A stretch of DNA of 6,524 nucleotides from Gammaproteobacteria bacterium (GCA_020444775.1 JAGRHX010001167.1:1-6524); one strand, 5' to 3'; counted from the stretch's first letter, positions 1-5,926 are shown. Notes: a model not told the origin generated them from the sequence alone. Numbers and translations: made by a program.

Positions 1-98
1 AGAAGAAGGTCGCTTCGAAGAAGCGTGCGGCGAAGAAGAAGGTCGCCTCAAAGAAGCGAGCCGCGAAGAAGCGCATGGTCACGGCACCGCCAGCCTGA
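1..98 (+). CDS. C-terminal end of a lysine-rich, histone H1-like basic-tail protein (5' truncated)
   Basis: The reading frame starting at base 3 encodes 31 residues and ends in TGA at 96-98. It is almost entirely Lys, Arg, Ala, Val and Ser: an 11-residue unit (KKKVASKKRAA, the first copy missing its first Lys at the window edge) occurs twice in tandem, followed by KKR and a short non-basic end, MVTAPPA. Such tails occur on bacterial histone H1-like proteins (Hc1/AlgP type), on some topoisomerase I and HU-like proteins, and on some polyhydroxyalkanoate-granule proteins, where they bind DNA or other polyanions. The body of the protein lies outside the window, so the family cannot be decided. 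The two units differ only at synonymous positions, which supports real coding in this frame. A strong terminator follows 46 bp after the stop, so this is probably the last gene of its transcript. Confidence 0.75.
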   Translation, partial: KKVASKKRAAKKKVASKKRAAKKRMVTAPPA

Positions 99-144
99 CC
101 AGCGGCGTATCGAGTGCCCGGCAGCTCAGAGCGCCGGGTACAGG

Positions 145-174
145 AAAAAACCCCTCCCTGGAGGGGTTTTTTTT
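145..174. terminator. Bidirectional intrinsic terminator between convergent genes
   Basis: A GC stem (CCCCTC at 151-156 with GAGGGG at 161-166, tetraloop at 157-160) is flanked by A6 at 145-150 and T8 at 167-174. On the + strand this gives a hairpin followed by a U8 tract, which ends the lysine-rich gene. On the - strand the A6 becomes a U6 tract, which ends the HAD hydrolase gene about 25 bp past its stop. The A and T tracts can also pair and lengthen the stem. It is the clearest intrinsic terminator in the window. Confidence 0.93.
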
Positions 175-199
175 CGAATCGACACGGGAACGGTTGGCT

Positions 200-853
200 T
201 CATCGAAGGCTGACGATCCGCCATCCGTGTTGCCACGCATGTCGACGCAGCATCTCGTCAGGATCGGTGGCGACCGGGCGACCTACTACCTTCATGAGCG
301 GCATGTCGTTGCGGGAGTCGGAGTAGAAGGTGCAGGCACCCGGATCCAGATCCCGGGCGGCGAGCCAGGCCTCGACTTTGCGTCGCTTGCCTTCACCCAT
401 GCAGGGGATGCCGTCGACTCGGCCGGTGTAGCGGCCGTTCAGCATCTCGGGCTCGGTCGCAATCAAGGCGTCGATGCCGAAATACTCCACGATGGGCCGG
501 GTGATGAAACTGTTGGTGGCGGTTGCAATCAGCAGATTGTGGCCCATCACCCTGTGTGCCTCCACCAGGGTCATCGCCTTCGGTAGTAGCAGCGGACGGA
601 TACACTCGGCCAGGAACGCGGCGCGCCACTGGCAAAGCTGCCCTGGCGCATGACGGGCCAGAGGTGCCAATTGAAATTGTAGGAACTCGTCCACATCCAG
701 CGTGCCGTTCCGATACGCCTCGAGATACCGCTGGTTCTGAAGATCGTACGCCTCGTCCAGGACGCCGATGGTGACCAGATAGTGGCCCCAAAGATAATCG
801 CTGTCGTCTCCCAACAAGGTGTTGTCGAGATCGAAGATGGCGGTCGTGATCAT
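200..853 (-). CDS. HAD-superfamily hydrolase, subfamily IB (SerB-like phosphatase)
   Basis: A 217-residue cytoplasmic phosphohydrolase with all four HAD motifs. Motif I is FDLDNT, with nucleophile D8 and acid/base D10; motif II is around T111 in LLIATATN; motif III is K156 in GEGKRRK; motif IV is YSDSRND, with Mg2+-binding D179 and D183. The helical insert between motifs I and II (about residues 15-100) is the cap of subfamily IB, which includes phosphoserine phosphatase SerB. The substrate cannot be read from sequence. In Pseudomonas a homologous gene sits next to rppH, as here, although here the two are divergent. The start is set at ATG 853 because family members begin a few residues before motif I. 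It has no clear ribosome-binding site. A GTG at 874 with AGGA nine bases upstream would add seven residues and is a real alternative. The longer reading to 934 adds a tail unlike the family. Confidence 0.9.
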   Translation of the reverse strand: MITTAIFDLDNTLLGDDSDYLWGHYLVTIGVLDEAYDLQNQRYLEAYRNGTLDVDEFLQFQLAPLARHAPGQLCQWRAAFLAECIRPLLLPKAMTLVEAHRVMGHNLLIATATNSFITRPIVEYFGIDALIATEPEMLNGRYTGRVDGIPCMGEGKRRKVEAWLAARDLDPGACTFYSDSRNDMPLMKVVGRPVATDPDEMLRRHAWQHGWRIVSLR

Positions 854-1359
854 GAGCCGTTGCCCGACTTGCACCAGCGATGATCCTAACGCGGTGTCCC
901 GGGCTGGAGCTTCACCAGGTTGCCCCATCCCCAACTGTGCCGGCCATCGCGGTTACGGACGCGGGGGCGGGATCGGGCATGTGGTGTGTAGGGTCTTGAA
1001 TCGCGCGTGAGCCGAACGCGTGGATGTGGCGATTTCTTGCTCCGGGTCTTGCTGACGCCGGTACTTCCGGCTTGAGACGGCATGGTCTGGTCCGGATATG
1101 ACATTCAAGGCAGCGACGGTGGACACGCGCCATCCGTGTCCGAGTCCTGTCCGCCTCCCGCCCTCGTGCTCTTCGATATCTTGCTCGCGGGGAAATGGGT
1201 TCATGCCAGACCTGAACGGGTGACGGTTTCGTGACGTACGCGCCACGGTATATATTCGCAGCGTGCGCCGATCGCGCTTTTGCCGGCTTGACAATTTGCT
1301 CGGACGTACGCTTCGTGGAACACTACGTGGAACGTCAATTCGCATTGCAAGCGACGCCA
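854..1359. other. Divergent intergenic region between the HAD hydrolase and rppH
   Basis: These 506 bp hold no gene I can support. Open frames crossing it on both strands (for example - strand 953-1360 and 886-1104) have Arg/Pro/Ser-rich compositions with no recognisable motif and look like by-products of high GC. Visible elements are a small hairpin (GCCGG at 1057-1061 with CCGGC at 1067-1071), a candidate rppH promoter near 1228-1256, and two copies of GACGTACGC at 1233-1241 and 1303-1311. I saw no tRNA cloverleaf. A small RNA or a long 5' leader cannot be excluded. Confidence 0.6.
1228..1256 (+). promoter_or_regulatory. Candidate sigma-70 promoter for rppH
   Basis: TATATT at 1251-1256 matches the -10 consensus at five of six positions and lies in the most AT-rich patch of the spacer. 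A weak -35-like TTCGTG (1228-1233) is 17 bp upstream. Transcription would start near 1263 and leave a leader of about 95 nt before the rppH start. The -35 match is poor, so only the -10 element carries real weight. A separate TTGACA at 1288-1293 has no good -10 partner at normal spacing. Confidence 0.35.
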
Positions 1360-1845
1360 ATGATCGATATGGACGGGTTCAGGCCCAATGTGGGCATCAT
1401 CTTGTGTAACCGCGACCGACAGGTCTTGTGGGCGCGGCGCATTGGTCAGGACGCCTGGCAATTTCCTCAGGGCGGCATCAAGGCGCACGAGACCCCCGAG
1501 GAGGCCATGTATCGAGAGCTCCGCGAAGAGCTGGGCTTGTGTCGCGAGGATGTGGAGATGATGGGGGCCACTCGTGGCTGGCTGCGCTATCGTCTGCCGC
1601 GCCGCTACATCCGTCGGCATGCGACGCCGGTCTGCATCGGTCAGAAGCAGGTCTGGTTCCTGCTCAAGCTGATCGGTGCCGAGGATTCGGTGCAGCTGGA
1701 TCTGACCGGGGAGCCTGAATTCGACCATTGGAAGTGGGTGAGCCCGCGCGTGCCGCCGCGGGAGGTCATCTACTTCAAACGACACGTCTATCGGCGTGCG
1801 CTGAAGGAGCTGTCGCCGCTCCTGGACCAAACCTACGCTCGCTGA
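1360..1845 (+). CDS. rppH: RNA pyrophosphohydrolase RppH (Nudix)
   Basis: A 161-residue Nudix hydrolase that removes pyrophosphate from the triphosphorylated 5' end of RNA, giving a 5'-monophosphate that triggers RNase E-dependent decay in the cytoplasm. The protein opens [12 protein letters not shown], the usual RppH N-terminus, followed by the WQFPQGGI segment (33-40). The Nudix box is exact: G38, E44, then RELREELGL at 52-60, with metal-binding E53, E56 and E57 at the same numbers as in E. coli RppH. Length is within the family range (about 160-175). The frame is open back to an ATG at 1231, but the 43 extra residues are unlike RppH and overlap the likely promoter, so ATG 1360 is chosen despite no good Shine-Dalgarno site. 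In many gammaproteobacteria ptsP follows rppH. Here rlmJ does, after a 239-bp gap, so the gene may be transcribed alone. Confidence 0.96.
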   Translation: MIDMDGFRPNVGIILCNRDRQVLWARRIGQDAWQFPQGGIKAHETPEEAMYRELREELGLCREDVEMMGATRGWLRYRLPRRYIRRHATPVCIGQKQVWFLLKLIGAEDSVQLDLTGEPEFDHWKWVSPRVPPREVIYFKRHVYRRALKELSPLLDQTYAR

Positions 1846-2084
1846 AGGCGGGTTCCACGCATATCGGTCGCCACCTCGCGGCCGGCCTGCTCGACGCACG
1901 AATCAGCCGCGACCGCGGCCAGCCGTCGACCTCATCCATCCCCGTCGCGATCACGAACGAACGGTGCAGGTGCGCCGCTGACAGGACGCCGGCGTGGTGC
2001 ACGTGGCGGCGTTCGTGGTACTACCGGGCGGACGTATTCGATGCTGGCCACGATTCGTGAGCACTGCAACAGGAGCCCGACGTC
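1846..2084. other. Spacer between rppH and rlmJ
   Basis: No gene is supported here. There is a short GC dyad (GCCGCG at 1906-1911 with CGCGGC at 1914-1919) but no T-tract, so it is not a convincing rppH terminator. A weak -10-like TATTCG (2035-2040) has TTCGTG (2012-2017) 17 bp upstream, the same -35-like hexamer and spacing as in the rppH candidate, but the match to consensus is poor. The segment ends with the rlmJ ribosome-binding site. Confidence 0.45.
2071..2075 (+). promoter_or_regulatory. Ribosome-binding site of rlmJ
   Basis: AGGAG lies nine bases before ATG 2085. It fixes the start that gives the conserved MLSYRH N-terminus, and it is one of the clearest Shine-Dalgarno sites in the window. 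Confidence 0.85.
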
Positions 2085-2945
2085 ATGCTCAGCTACAGAC
2101 ACGCCTACCACGCCGGAAACCCGGCCGACGTGAGCAAGCACGCCGTCTTGATGGTGTTGCTCGAGGCCATGTGCCGCAAGCCGACACCCTTGCTGTACAT
2201 GGAGACCCACGCCGGCGCCGGGACATACTCGCTGCACGCACCACGTGCCCGCAAGCTGGCGGAGCATGCGCGTGGCATCGCTCGACTCCAGGCCGCCGCG
2301 GAGCTGGACCCCGTGTGCAGTCGTCTGCTCGAGCTGTTGCGACCGCATCTGCAGGCCGGACACTATCCGGGCTCACCGCGTATCGCCGCCGACCTGCTGC
2401 GTGCGCAGGACGCCATGCTCCTTTGCGAGCTGCACCCGTCCGATTTCCCGGTGCTGAGTGCGCACCTGGGCGGTCGAGCGCGAACCACACTCATGCACAC
2501 GGACGGCTATGCCGCGCTGGCGGCGAGCCTTCCGCCCGGCCAGCGACGCGGTCTGGTCTTGATCGACCCGGCCTATGAACAGCGTGATGAGCCCCGGCGC
2601 ATGTGCCAGGCGCTGCGCCGCGCGCTCCGACGCTTCGCGCATGGTGTCTATGCCCTCTGGTATCCGCTGGACGAGCGGGGCATCGGTTCCGTTCTGCGCC
2701 GCGACCTGTTGGCCATGGGCTGCGCCAAGCTGTTGCTCGCGGAGTGTCGCTTCGCCTCGCCGCGCACGGCCGGGCGCCTGCAGGGCAGCGGCATGCTCAT
2801 CGTCAATCCACCATTCCGGTGCGACGAGCAGATCGTTTCGGCCTTTGCCTGTCTGAGCCGCGTCTGTGCCGAGCACGACAGCGCGCAAACCGGTCACACG
2901 GTGCGTTGGCTGGTCGGTGAGAAAGCAGCCCCAGCCAGCGTCTGA
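2085..2945 (+). CDS. rlmJ: 23S rRNA (adenine-2030-N6)-methyltransferase RlmJ
   Basis: A 286-residue SAM-dependent methyltransferase, close to E. coli RlmJ (280), which makes m6A2030 in 23S rRNA before ribosome assembly finishes. The N-terminus MLSYRHAYHAGNPADVSKH carries Y4, H6 and K18, the invariant family residues. Next come the SAM-binding motif I region THAGAGTY (41-48), YPGSP (94-98), ELHPSD (115-120) and the acidic D140-G141. Catalytic motif IV is DPAY at 161-164 where E. coli has DPPY; D161 and Y164 are kept. YALWYP (189-194) and SGMLIVNPPF (235-244) are further RlmJ hallmarks. The extra helical subdomain of the family falls between motif I and YPGSP (about 50-92). It is probably monocistronic: the gene faces murJ with 14 bp between stops, and no terminator with a T-tract is visible. 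Confidence 0.96.
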   Translation: MLSYRHAYHAGNPADVSKHAVLMVLLEAMCRKPTPLLYMETHAGAGTYSLHAPRARKLAEHARGIARLQAAAELDPVCSRLLELLRPHLQAGHYPGSPRIAADLLRAQDAMLLCELHPSDFPVLSAHLGGRARTTLMHTDGYAALAASLPPGQRRGLVLIDPAYEQRDEPRRMCQALRRALRRFAHGVYALWYPLDERGIGSVLRRDLLAMGCAKLLLAECRFASPRTAGRLQGSGMLIVNPPFRCDEQIVSAFACLSRVCAEHDSAQTGHTVRWLVGEKAAPASV

Positions 2946-2968
2946 GGCCGAGCCAGCGATCAGCCAAC
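2905..2968. repeat. Inverted repeat spanning the rlmJ and murJ stop codons
   Basis: GTTGGCTGGTCG (2905-2916) and CGATCAGCCAAC (2957-2968) pair over 12 positions with one G-U wobble, leaving a 40-nt loop that contains both stop codons. AGCCAGCG is also repeated directly at 2933-2940 and 2951-2958. It may be a shared 3'-end structure for the two convergent transcripts, but there is no T-tract, and the arms sit inside constrained coding sequence, so chance is possible. Confidence 0.4.
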
Positions 2969-4570
2969 CTGCCGATCGTCGCTTACCTTCGTGGCTTCGC
3001 CCCGCGCGCCGCCACGCTTGCGTCGCAGCACCCGTAGCAGCTGTTGGCGCTCGATCGCGCCGGTCGCAATGACCAGCGCGAAGTAGACCAGCGCCGCCAC
3101 ACTGATCGTCCCGAGCACCACAGGGATCCGAGTCAGGAGCGATGCATCCAGCATCAACGGGCTGTAGGTCTGCATGGCCAACCACAGCACCAGCCCCATC
3201 ATCGCGCTGGCAAACACGATCAACAGCAATCGCCATCGGGTACGGGTCTCGAGCTGGAGCAGCTCCAGGCGCGCCAGCCTTCCCCCGAGCAGCAGCGCGT
3301 TGGACCAGCCCGACAGCGCGGTCGCGATGGCGATGCCGACCACACCAAGGCTCGGGAACAGCAACAGGCTGCCAACGACGTTGACCAGCACCGCCGCGCT
3401 CGAGCACCACATTGGTGTCCGCATATCCTCGTGGGCATAGAAAGCCGGGGTGAATATCTTGACCATGACGAAGGCGGGGAGGCCGGCGGCGAAGAACAGC
3501 AGTGTCCGTGCGGTCAGTAGGGTGGTCTCCCGATCGAAGGCGCCGCGTTCGAACACCAGGGCGACGATGGCTTCGGGTAGCAGTGCCAGACCGACGCTGG
3601 CCGGAAGCGTGAGGCCGATGCCGAATTCCAGACTGCGGTTTTGCAGCTGGTTGGCCTCGCGCGGGTCGTTGGCGGCCAATGCCCTGGACAGCTCGGGCAG
3701 CAACACCACGCCGATGGCGATGCCGATGACGCCGAGCGGCAACTGCAGCAGGCGGTCGGCGTAGTTGATGATTGCGATCGCGCCGTCCTGCCCGGAGGCG
3801 ATGATCTGTCCGATCAGCAGGTTGATCTGGACGATGCCACCGGTCAACGCCGCGGGCAATGCCAACCAGAGCATGTGGCGAACCGCCGGAGTCAAGCGTG
3901 GGCGCGCCAGACGTATGCCGAAGCCGTGCCGGTGCACAGCGTAGGCGAGCAGGGCGAGCTGGGCGATACCCGACAGGGTCACGCTGAAGGCCAGCGCCTG
4001 TCCGAGCCGTGGCGTCGCAACCTCCAGCAGGGCTGCCAGCGACAGTGCCGCAATCATGCTGACGTTCAGCAACACGGGCGCCAGCGCAGCGAGGAAGTAT
4101 TTGCGGAATGCATTGAGGATGCCGGACAGCATGGCGACCAGTGACATCGCGGCCAGATAGGGAAACATCACCTGTGCCAGGAACACGGTCAGGTCGAACT
4201 TGTCCGGGGTGTCGGCAAAGCGCGGCGCAACGATGGTCGCGACCAGCTGCGGCATGAAGATCATCGCCAGGGCGCTGAGCAGCAGCAAGGTCAGAACCAG
4301 CACCGACAGCACCTGCTCGGCGAAGCCGCGCGCTGCGGGCTCACCGCCTGCTTCCAGCTGCTTGGCGAACAGTGGAACGAAGGCCGCGTTGAACGCGCCC
4401 TCGGCGAACAATCGCCGGAACAGATTGGGAAAGCGAAAGGCGGCGTAGAATGCGTCCGCGACCGGGCCGGCGCCGAGCATCGAGGCGATCATCGCCTCGC
4501 GCACGAAACCGAGCACCCGGCTGGCCACGGTCGCGCCGCCCACGGATGCGAACTTCCGGAACAGGCTCAT
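2960..4570 (-). CDS. murJ: Lipid II flippase MurJ (MviN family)
   Basis: A 536-residue polytopic inner-membrane protein of the MOP exporter superfamily that moves lipid II from the cytoplasmic to the periplasmic face for peptidoglycan synthesis. Long hydrophobic segments run throughout, consistent with the family's 14 transmembrane helices. The N-terminus holds SRVLGFVRE and ADAFYAAFRFPNLFRRLFAEGAF, which place R18, R24, D39 and R52 at exactly the numbers of the essential charged cavity residues in E. coli MurJ. NYADRLLQLPLGVIGIAIG (269-287) contains R273, matching E. coli R270. The C-terminus ends in a basic cytoplasmic tail of about 25 residues, so it is slightly longer than the E. coli protein (511). 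ATG 4570 is the only usual start codon after an in-frame TGA 36 bases upstream. It lacks a good Shine-Dalgarno site. In Pseudomonas and relatives murJ sits between rpsT and ribF. Neither is present here. Confidence 0.97.
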   Translation of the reverse strand: MSLFRKFASVGGATVASRVLGFVREAMIASMLGAGPVADAFYAAFRFPNLFRRLFAEGAFNAAFVPLFAKQLEAGGEPAARGFAEQVLSVLVLTLLLLSALAMIFMPQLVATIVAPRFADTPDKFDLTVFLAQVMFPYLAAMSLVAMLSGILNAFRKYFLAALAPVLLNVSMIAALSLAALLEVATPRLGQALAFSVTLSGIAQLALLAYAVHRHGFGIRLARPRLTPAVRHMLWLALPAALTGGIVQINLLIGQIIASGQDGAIAIINYADRLLQLPLGVIGIAIGVVLLPELSRALAANDPREANQLQNRSLEFGIGLTLPASVGLALLPEAIVALVFERGAFDRETTLLTARTLLFFAAGLPAFVMVKIFTPAFYAHEDMRTPMWCSSAAVLVNVVGSLLLFPSLGVVGIAIATALSGWSNALLLGGRLARLELLQLETRTRWRLLLIVFASAMMGLVLWLAMQTYSPLMLDASLLTRIPVVLGTISVAALVYFALVIATGAIERQQLLRVLRRKRGGARGEATKVSDDRQVG

Positions 4571-4666
4571 CGCTGCGGGGACGTGTTCATCGAAATCCTG
4601 CGGGATTCACCTGTGGGAGCTCCGGGCGGCGTTGCCAGGTGGAGGTACCGGTCTGGGCTGAGCATG

Positions 4667-4708
4667 GCTGTCCGCAATGCGCTGTCCGCAATGCGCTGTC
4701 CGCAATGT
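4667..4708. repeat. Tandem 14-bp repeat, three copies, upstream of murJ
   Basis: GCTGTCCGCAATGC is repeated head to tail at 4667-4680 and 4681-4694, with a third copy at 4695-4708 that differs only in its last base (T for C). Each unit contains GCAATGC. The array lies 97 to 138 bp before the murJ start codon. It may be a regulator-binding array or a recent slippage product. The sequence alone does not tell. Confidence 0.85.
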
Positions 4709-4711
4709 CGG

Positions 4712-4754
4712 GGACTTCAAGCGCTGGACCTCGGACACCGGACTTCAGGCGCTG
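4712..4754. repeat. 15-bp imperfect direct repeat pair
   Basis: GGACTTCAAGCGCTG at 4712-4726 and GGACTTCAGGCGCTG at 4740-4754 match at 14 of 15 positions, 28 bp from start to start. They follow directly after the 14-bp tandem array and lie just before the hairpin at 4761-4787. Confidence 0.7.
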
Positions 4755-4760
4755 ATTGAC

Positions 4761-4787
4761 GACGGCGGCCTGATGCAGGCCGCCGTC
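4761..4787 (-). terminator. Perfect hairpin downstream of the crotonase gene, likely terminator without U-tract
   Basis: GACGGCGGCCT (4761-4771) and AGGCCGCCGTC (4777-4787) form a perfect 11-bp stem, nine of the pairs G-C, with a 5-nt loop. It lies 33 bp beyond the crotonase stop codon. No T-run follows on either strand, so it is either a non-canonical terminator or an mRNA 3'-end protecting structure. Confidence 0.6.
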
Positions 4788-4820
4788 TCGGCCGCTCCGG
4801 TCACGGCTTCGAGGCCGCGC

Positions 4821-5561
4821 TCAGCGACCCTGAAAGCGCGGCGTACGCTTCTCCTTGAAGGCCTGGGCACCCTCGGCGCCATCCGCGCTCTGTCGGATGG
4901 TCAACAGGCGCTCACGCGACAGGGCGCCTGCCTCCGCCGGGCTCTTGTTCAGCGTCTGCAGGGCAAAGCTCTTCAGCGTCTCCACCACCAGAGGCGCCGA
5001 GTCGACCAGAATCCGGGCGTAGCGTTGTGCCTCGGCGAGCTGCTCGCCTACAGGCACGACCTTGTTCACCATGCCGACCTCGTAAGCACGCTGCGCATCG
5101 ATGTTCTCACCGAGTAGCATGAACTCCATGGCGATCTTGTGGGGGATCCGGGCAACGGCGCCGGCAATCAAGCCGCCGGTGAAACCGAGCTGAGCCTCCG
5201 GATACTTGAATACCGTGTTGTCCGCCGCGACCACCAGGTCGCACATCTGCACGATCACATAGGCACCTCCGATGCACCAGCCGTGCAACGCCGCGATCAC
5301 CGGCTTGCTGACCGGCGCGCCGATGCTCGGCACACCCTGCCACATCTCCTTGGGTGGGTCCTTGATGTCGGCGCCCACGCTGAACGCTCGGTCACCGGCC
5401 GCGGTCAGGATGGCGACCCGGTCCTCGGAGCTCTGCAACCGTCGCCAGGCAGCCTGCAGCCCGACGATGACCCCCTCGTTGAGGGCGTTGAGCCGTTCGG
5501 GTCGGTTGATGGTGATGGTCGCGATACCCGCCGAGGATTCATAGAGCACATCTTCACTCAC
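4821..5561 (-). CDS. Enoyl-CoA hydratase/isomerase (crotonase) family protein
   Basis: A 246-residue cytoplasmic crotonase-fold protein acting on acyl-CoA thioesters. Landmarks are the N-terminal strand with NRPERLNALN (19-28), the first oxyanion-hole segment FSVGADIK (60-67, A64), the second oxyanion-hole segment HGWCIGGAYVIVQMCDLV (93-110, around G99), and FKYPEAQLGF (118-127). Of the two glutamates used for hydration in classical enoyl-CoA hydratase (rat E144 and E164), the second is kept as E122 and the first is V102. The reaction may therefore not be simple hydration (isomerase, hydrolase or lyase are all possible in this family), and the substrate is unknown. GTG 5561 is chosen because AGGAG sits eight bases upstream and the protein then begins at the usual place. 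The frame stays open to ATG 5720, but those 53 residues are unlike the family. It is divergent from a GMC oxidoreductase, which hints at a shared catabolic role. Confidence 0.9.
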   Translation of the reverse strand: MSEDVLYESSAGIATITINRPERLNALNEGVIVGLQAAWRRLQSSEDRVAILTAAGDRAFSVGADIKDPPKEMWQGVPSIGAPVSKPVIAALHGWCIGGAYVIVQMCDLVVAADNTVFKYPEAQLGFTGGLIAGAVARIPHKIAMEFMLLGENIDAQRAYEVGMVNKVVPVGEQLAEAQRYARILVDSAPLVVETLKSFALQTLNKSPAEAGALSRERLLTIRQSADGAEGAQAFKEKRTPRFQGR

Positions 5562-5569
5562 GCCGGATT

Positions 5570-5574
5570 CTCCT
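5570..5574 (-). promoter_or_regulatory. Ribosome-binding site that sets the crotonase GTG start
   Basis: On the - strand AGGAG is followed by eight bases and then GTG at 5561. This strong site is the main reason for preferring the GTG over the upstream in-frame ATG codons. Confidence 0.85.
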
Positions 5575-5856
5575 ACTTGGCCGAACTGGAACTGCACGAA
5601 CTCGCCCGGTGCCACCGTGCGGCGGCGCCGGGTGCCGGGCATGATTGTGACCGATACGACCGACGCCAGCCATCGTCCAGCGTCGCCAGACGTCGTCCGG
5701 CCAGTCCCGTCGGCGGGCATTCACCCCTGACGACGCTTGCATCCCGGTCCATGCCGCGGACCGTGCCGTGTGGCCGCATTGCAGTCATGGTCGCGGTGCC
5801 GCGCTACAAATCGTCGGGTCTCCCGGTGCACAATGCGCGTCGGCGCCGGGCCGATC

Positions 5857-5875
5857 GAGCGTTCCAGGAGCGTTC
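5857..5875. repeat. GAGCGTTC direct repeat at 11-bp period, possible operator
   Basis: Two identical octamers lie 11 bp apart, start to start, and 52 to 70 bp before the GMC oxidoreductase start codon. The spacing is about one helical turn, which would place both on the same DNA face for a regulator. There is no independent evidence of binding. Confidence 0.4.
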
Positions 5876-5926
5876 AGAGTCGGCTCGCTGAATCACTCAT
5901 CTGACCGATGCGGGGGGAAGAGGACA

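Larger units (their letters stand above)
4571..4820. other. Repeat-rich intergenic region upstream of murJ and downstream of the crotonase gene
   Basis: These 250 bp hold no supported gene, and rpsT, often found beside murJ, is absent. They carry three kinds of repeat: a 14-bp unit in three tandem copies (4667-4708), a 15-bp direct repeat pair (4712-4726, 4740-4754) and a perfect hairpin (4761-4787). As murJ and the crotonase gene are both on the - strand, the murJ promoter should lie here, but I see no convincing -35/-10 pair. Confidence 0.6.
5562..5926. other. Divergent control region between the crotonase and GMC oxidoreductase genes
   Basis: These 365 bp hold no supported gene. The crotonase frame remains open to 5720 and a + strand frame opposite the crotonase reaches 5891, but neither extension resembles a known protein. 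Promoters for both flanking genes should be here. The best + strand pieces, TTGCAG (5779-5784) and TACAAA (5805-5810), have a 20-bp spacer, too long for a normal sigma-70 site. GAGCGTTC occurs twice at an 11-bp period (5857-5864, 5868-5875) close to the GMC start. Confidence 0.5.

Noticed and set aside
1057..1071. Small hairpin GCCGG/CCGGC as a terminator or small RNA
   Set aside because: The 5-bp stem has no T-tract and lies between divergent genes. Such short dyads are common in GC-rich DNA.
1288..1293. Perfect -35 hexamer TTGACA before rppH
   Set aside because: No acceptable -10 hexamer is found at 15-19 bp spacing, so it is not called as a promoter.
953..1360. - strand open frame of 135 residues in the HAD/rppH spacer
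   Set aside because: No ribosome-binding site or recognisable motif, Arg/Ser/Pro-rich composition, and it runs through the likely rppH promoter.
1201..1899. 232-residue - strand open frame opposite rppH
   Set aside because: The + strand encodes a complete RppH with an exact Nudix box. The antisense product shows no family features.
2373..3410. 345-residue - strand open frame overlapping rlmJ and the 3' part of murJ
   Set aside because: It is antisense to rlmJ and out of frame within murJ, both of which are unmistakable. Its composition is Arg/Ala/Gly-rich without motifs.
4667..4708. CRISPR array
   Set aside because: The 14-bp units are directly adjacent with no spacers, there are only three, and no cas genes are present.
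4450..5117. + strand open frames across the murJ start, the repeats and the crotonase 3' end
   Set aside because: The Cys-Pro-Gln-Cys stretches come from translating the 14-bp tandem repeat in successive frames, not from a zinc-binding protein. The rest is antisense to the crotonase.
5139..5891. 250-residue + strand open frame opposite the crotonase gene
   Set aside because: It is antisense to a clear crotonase, has a His/Asp/Arg-rich low-complexity composition and no known motif. Long antisense frames are expected in GC-rich coding DNA.
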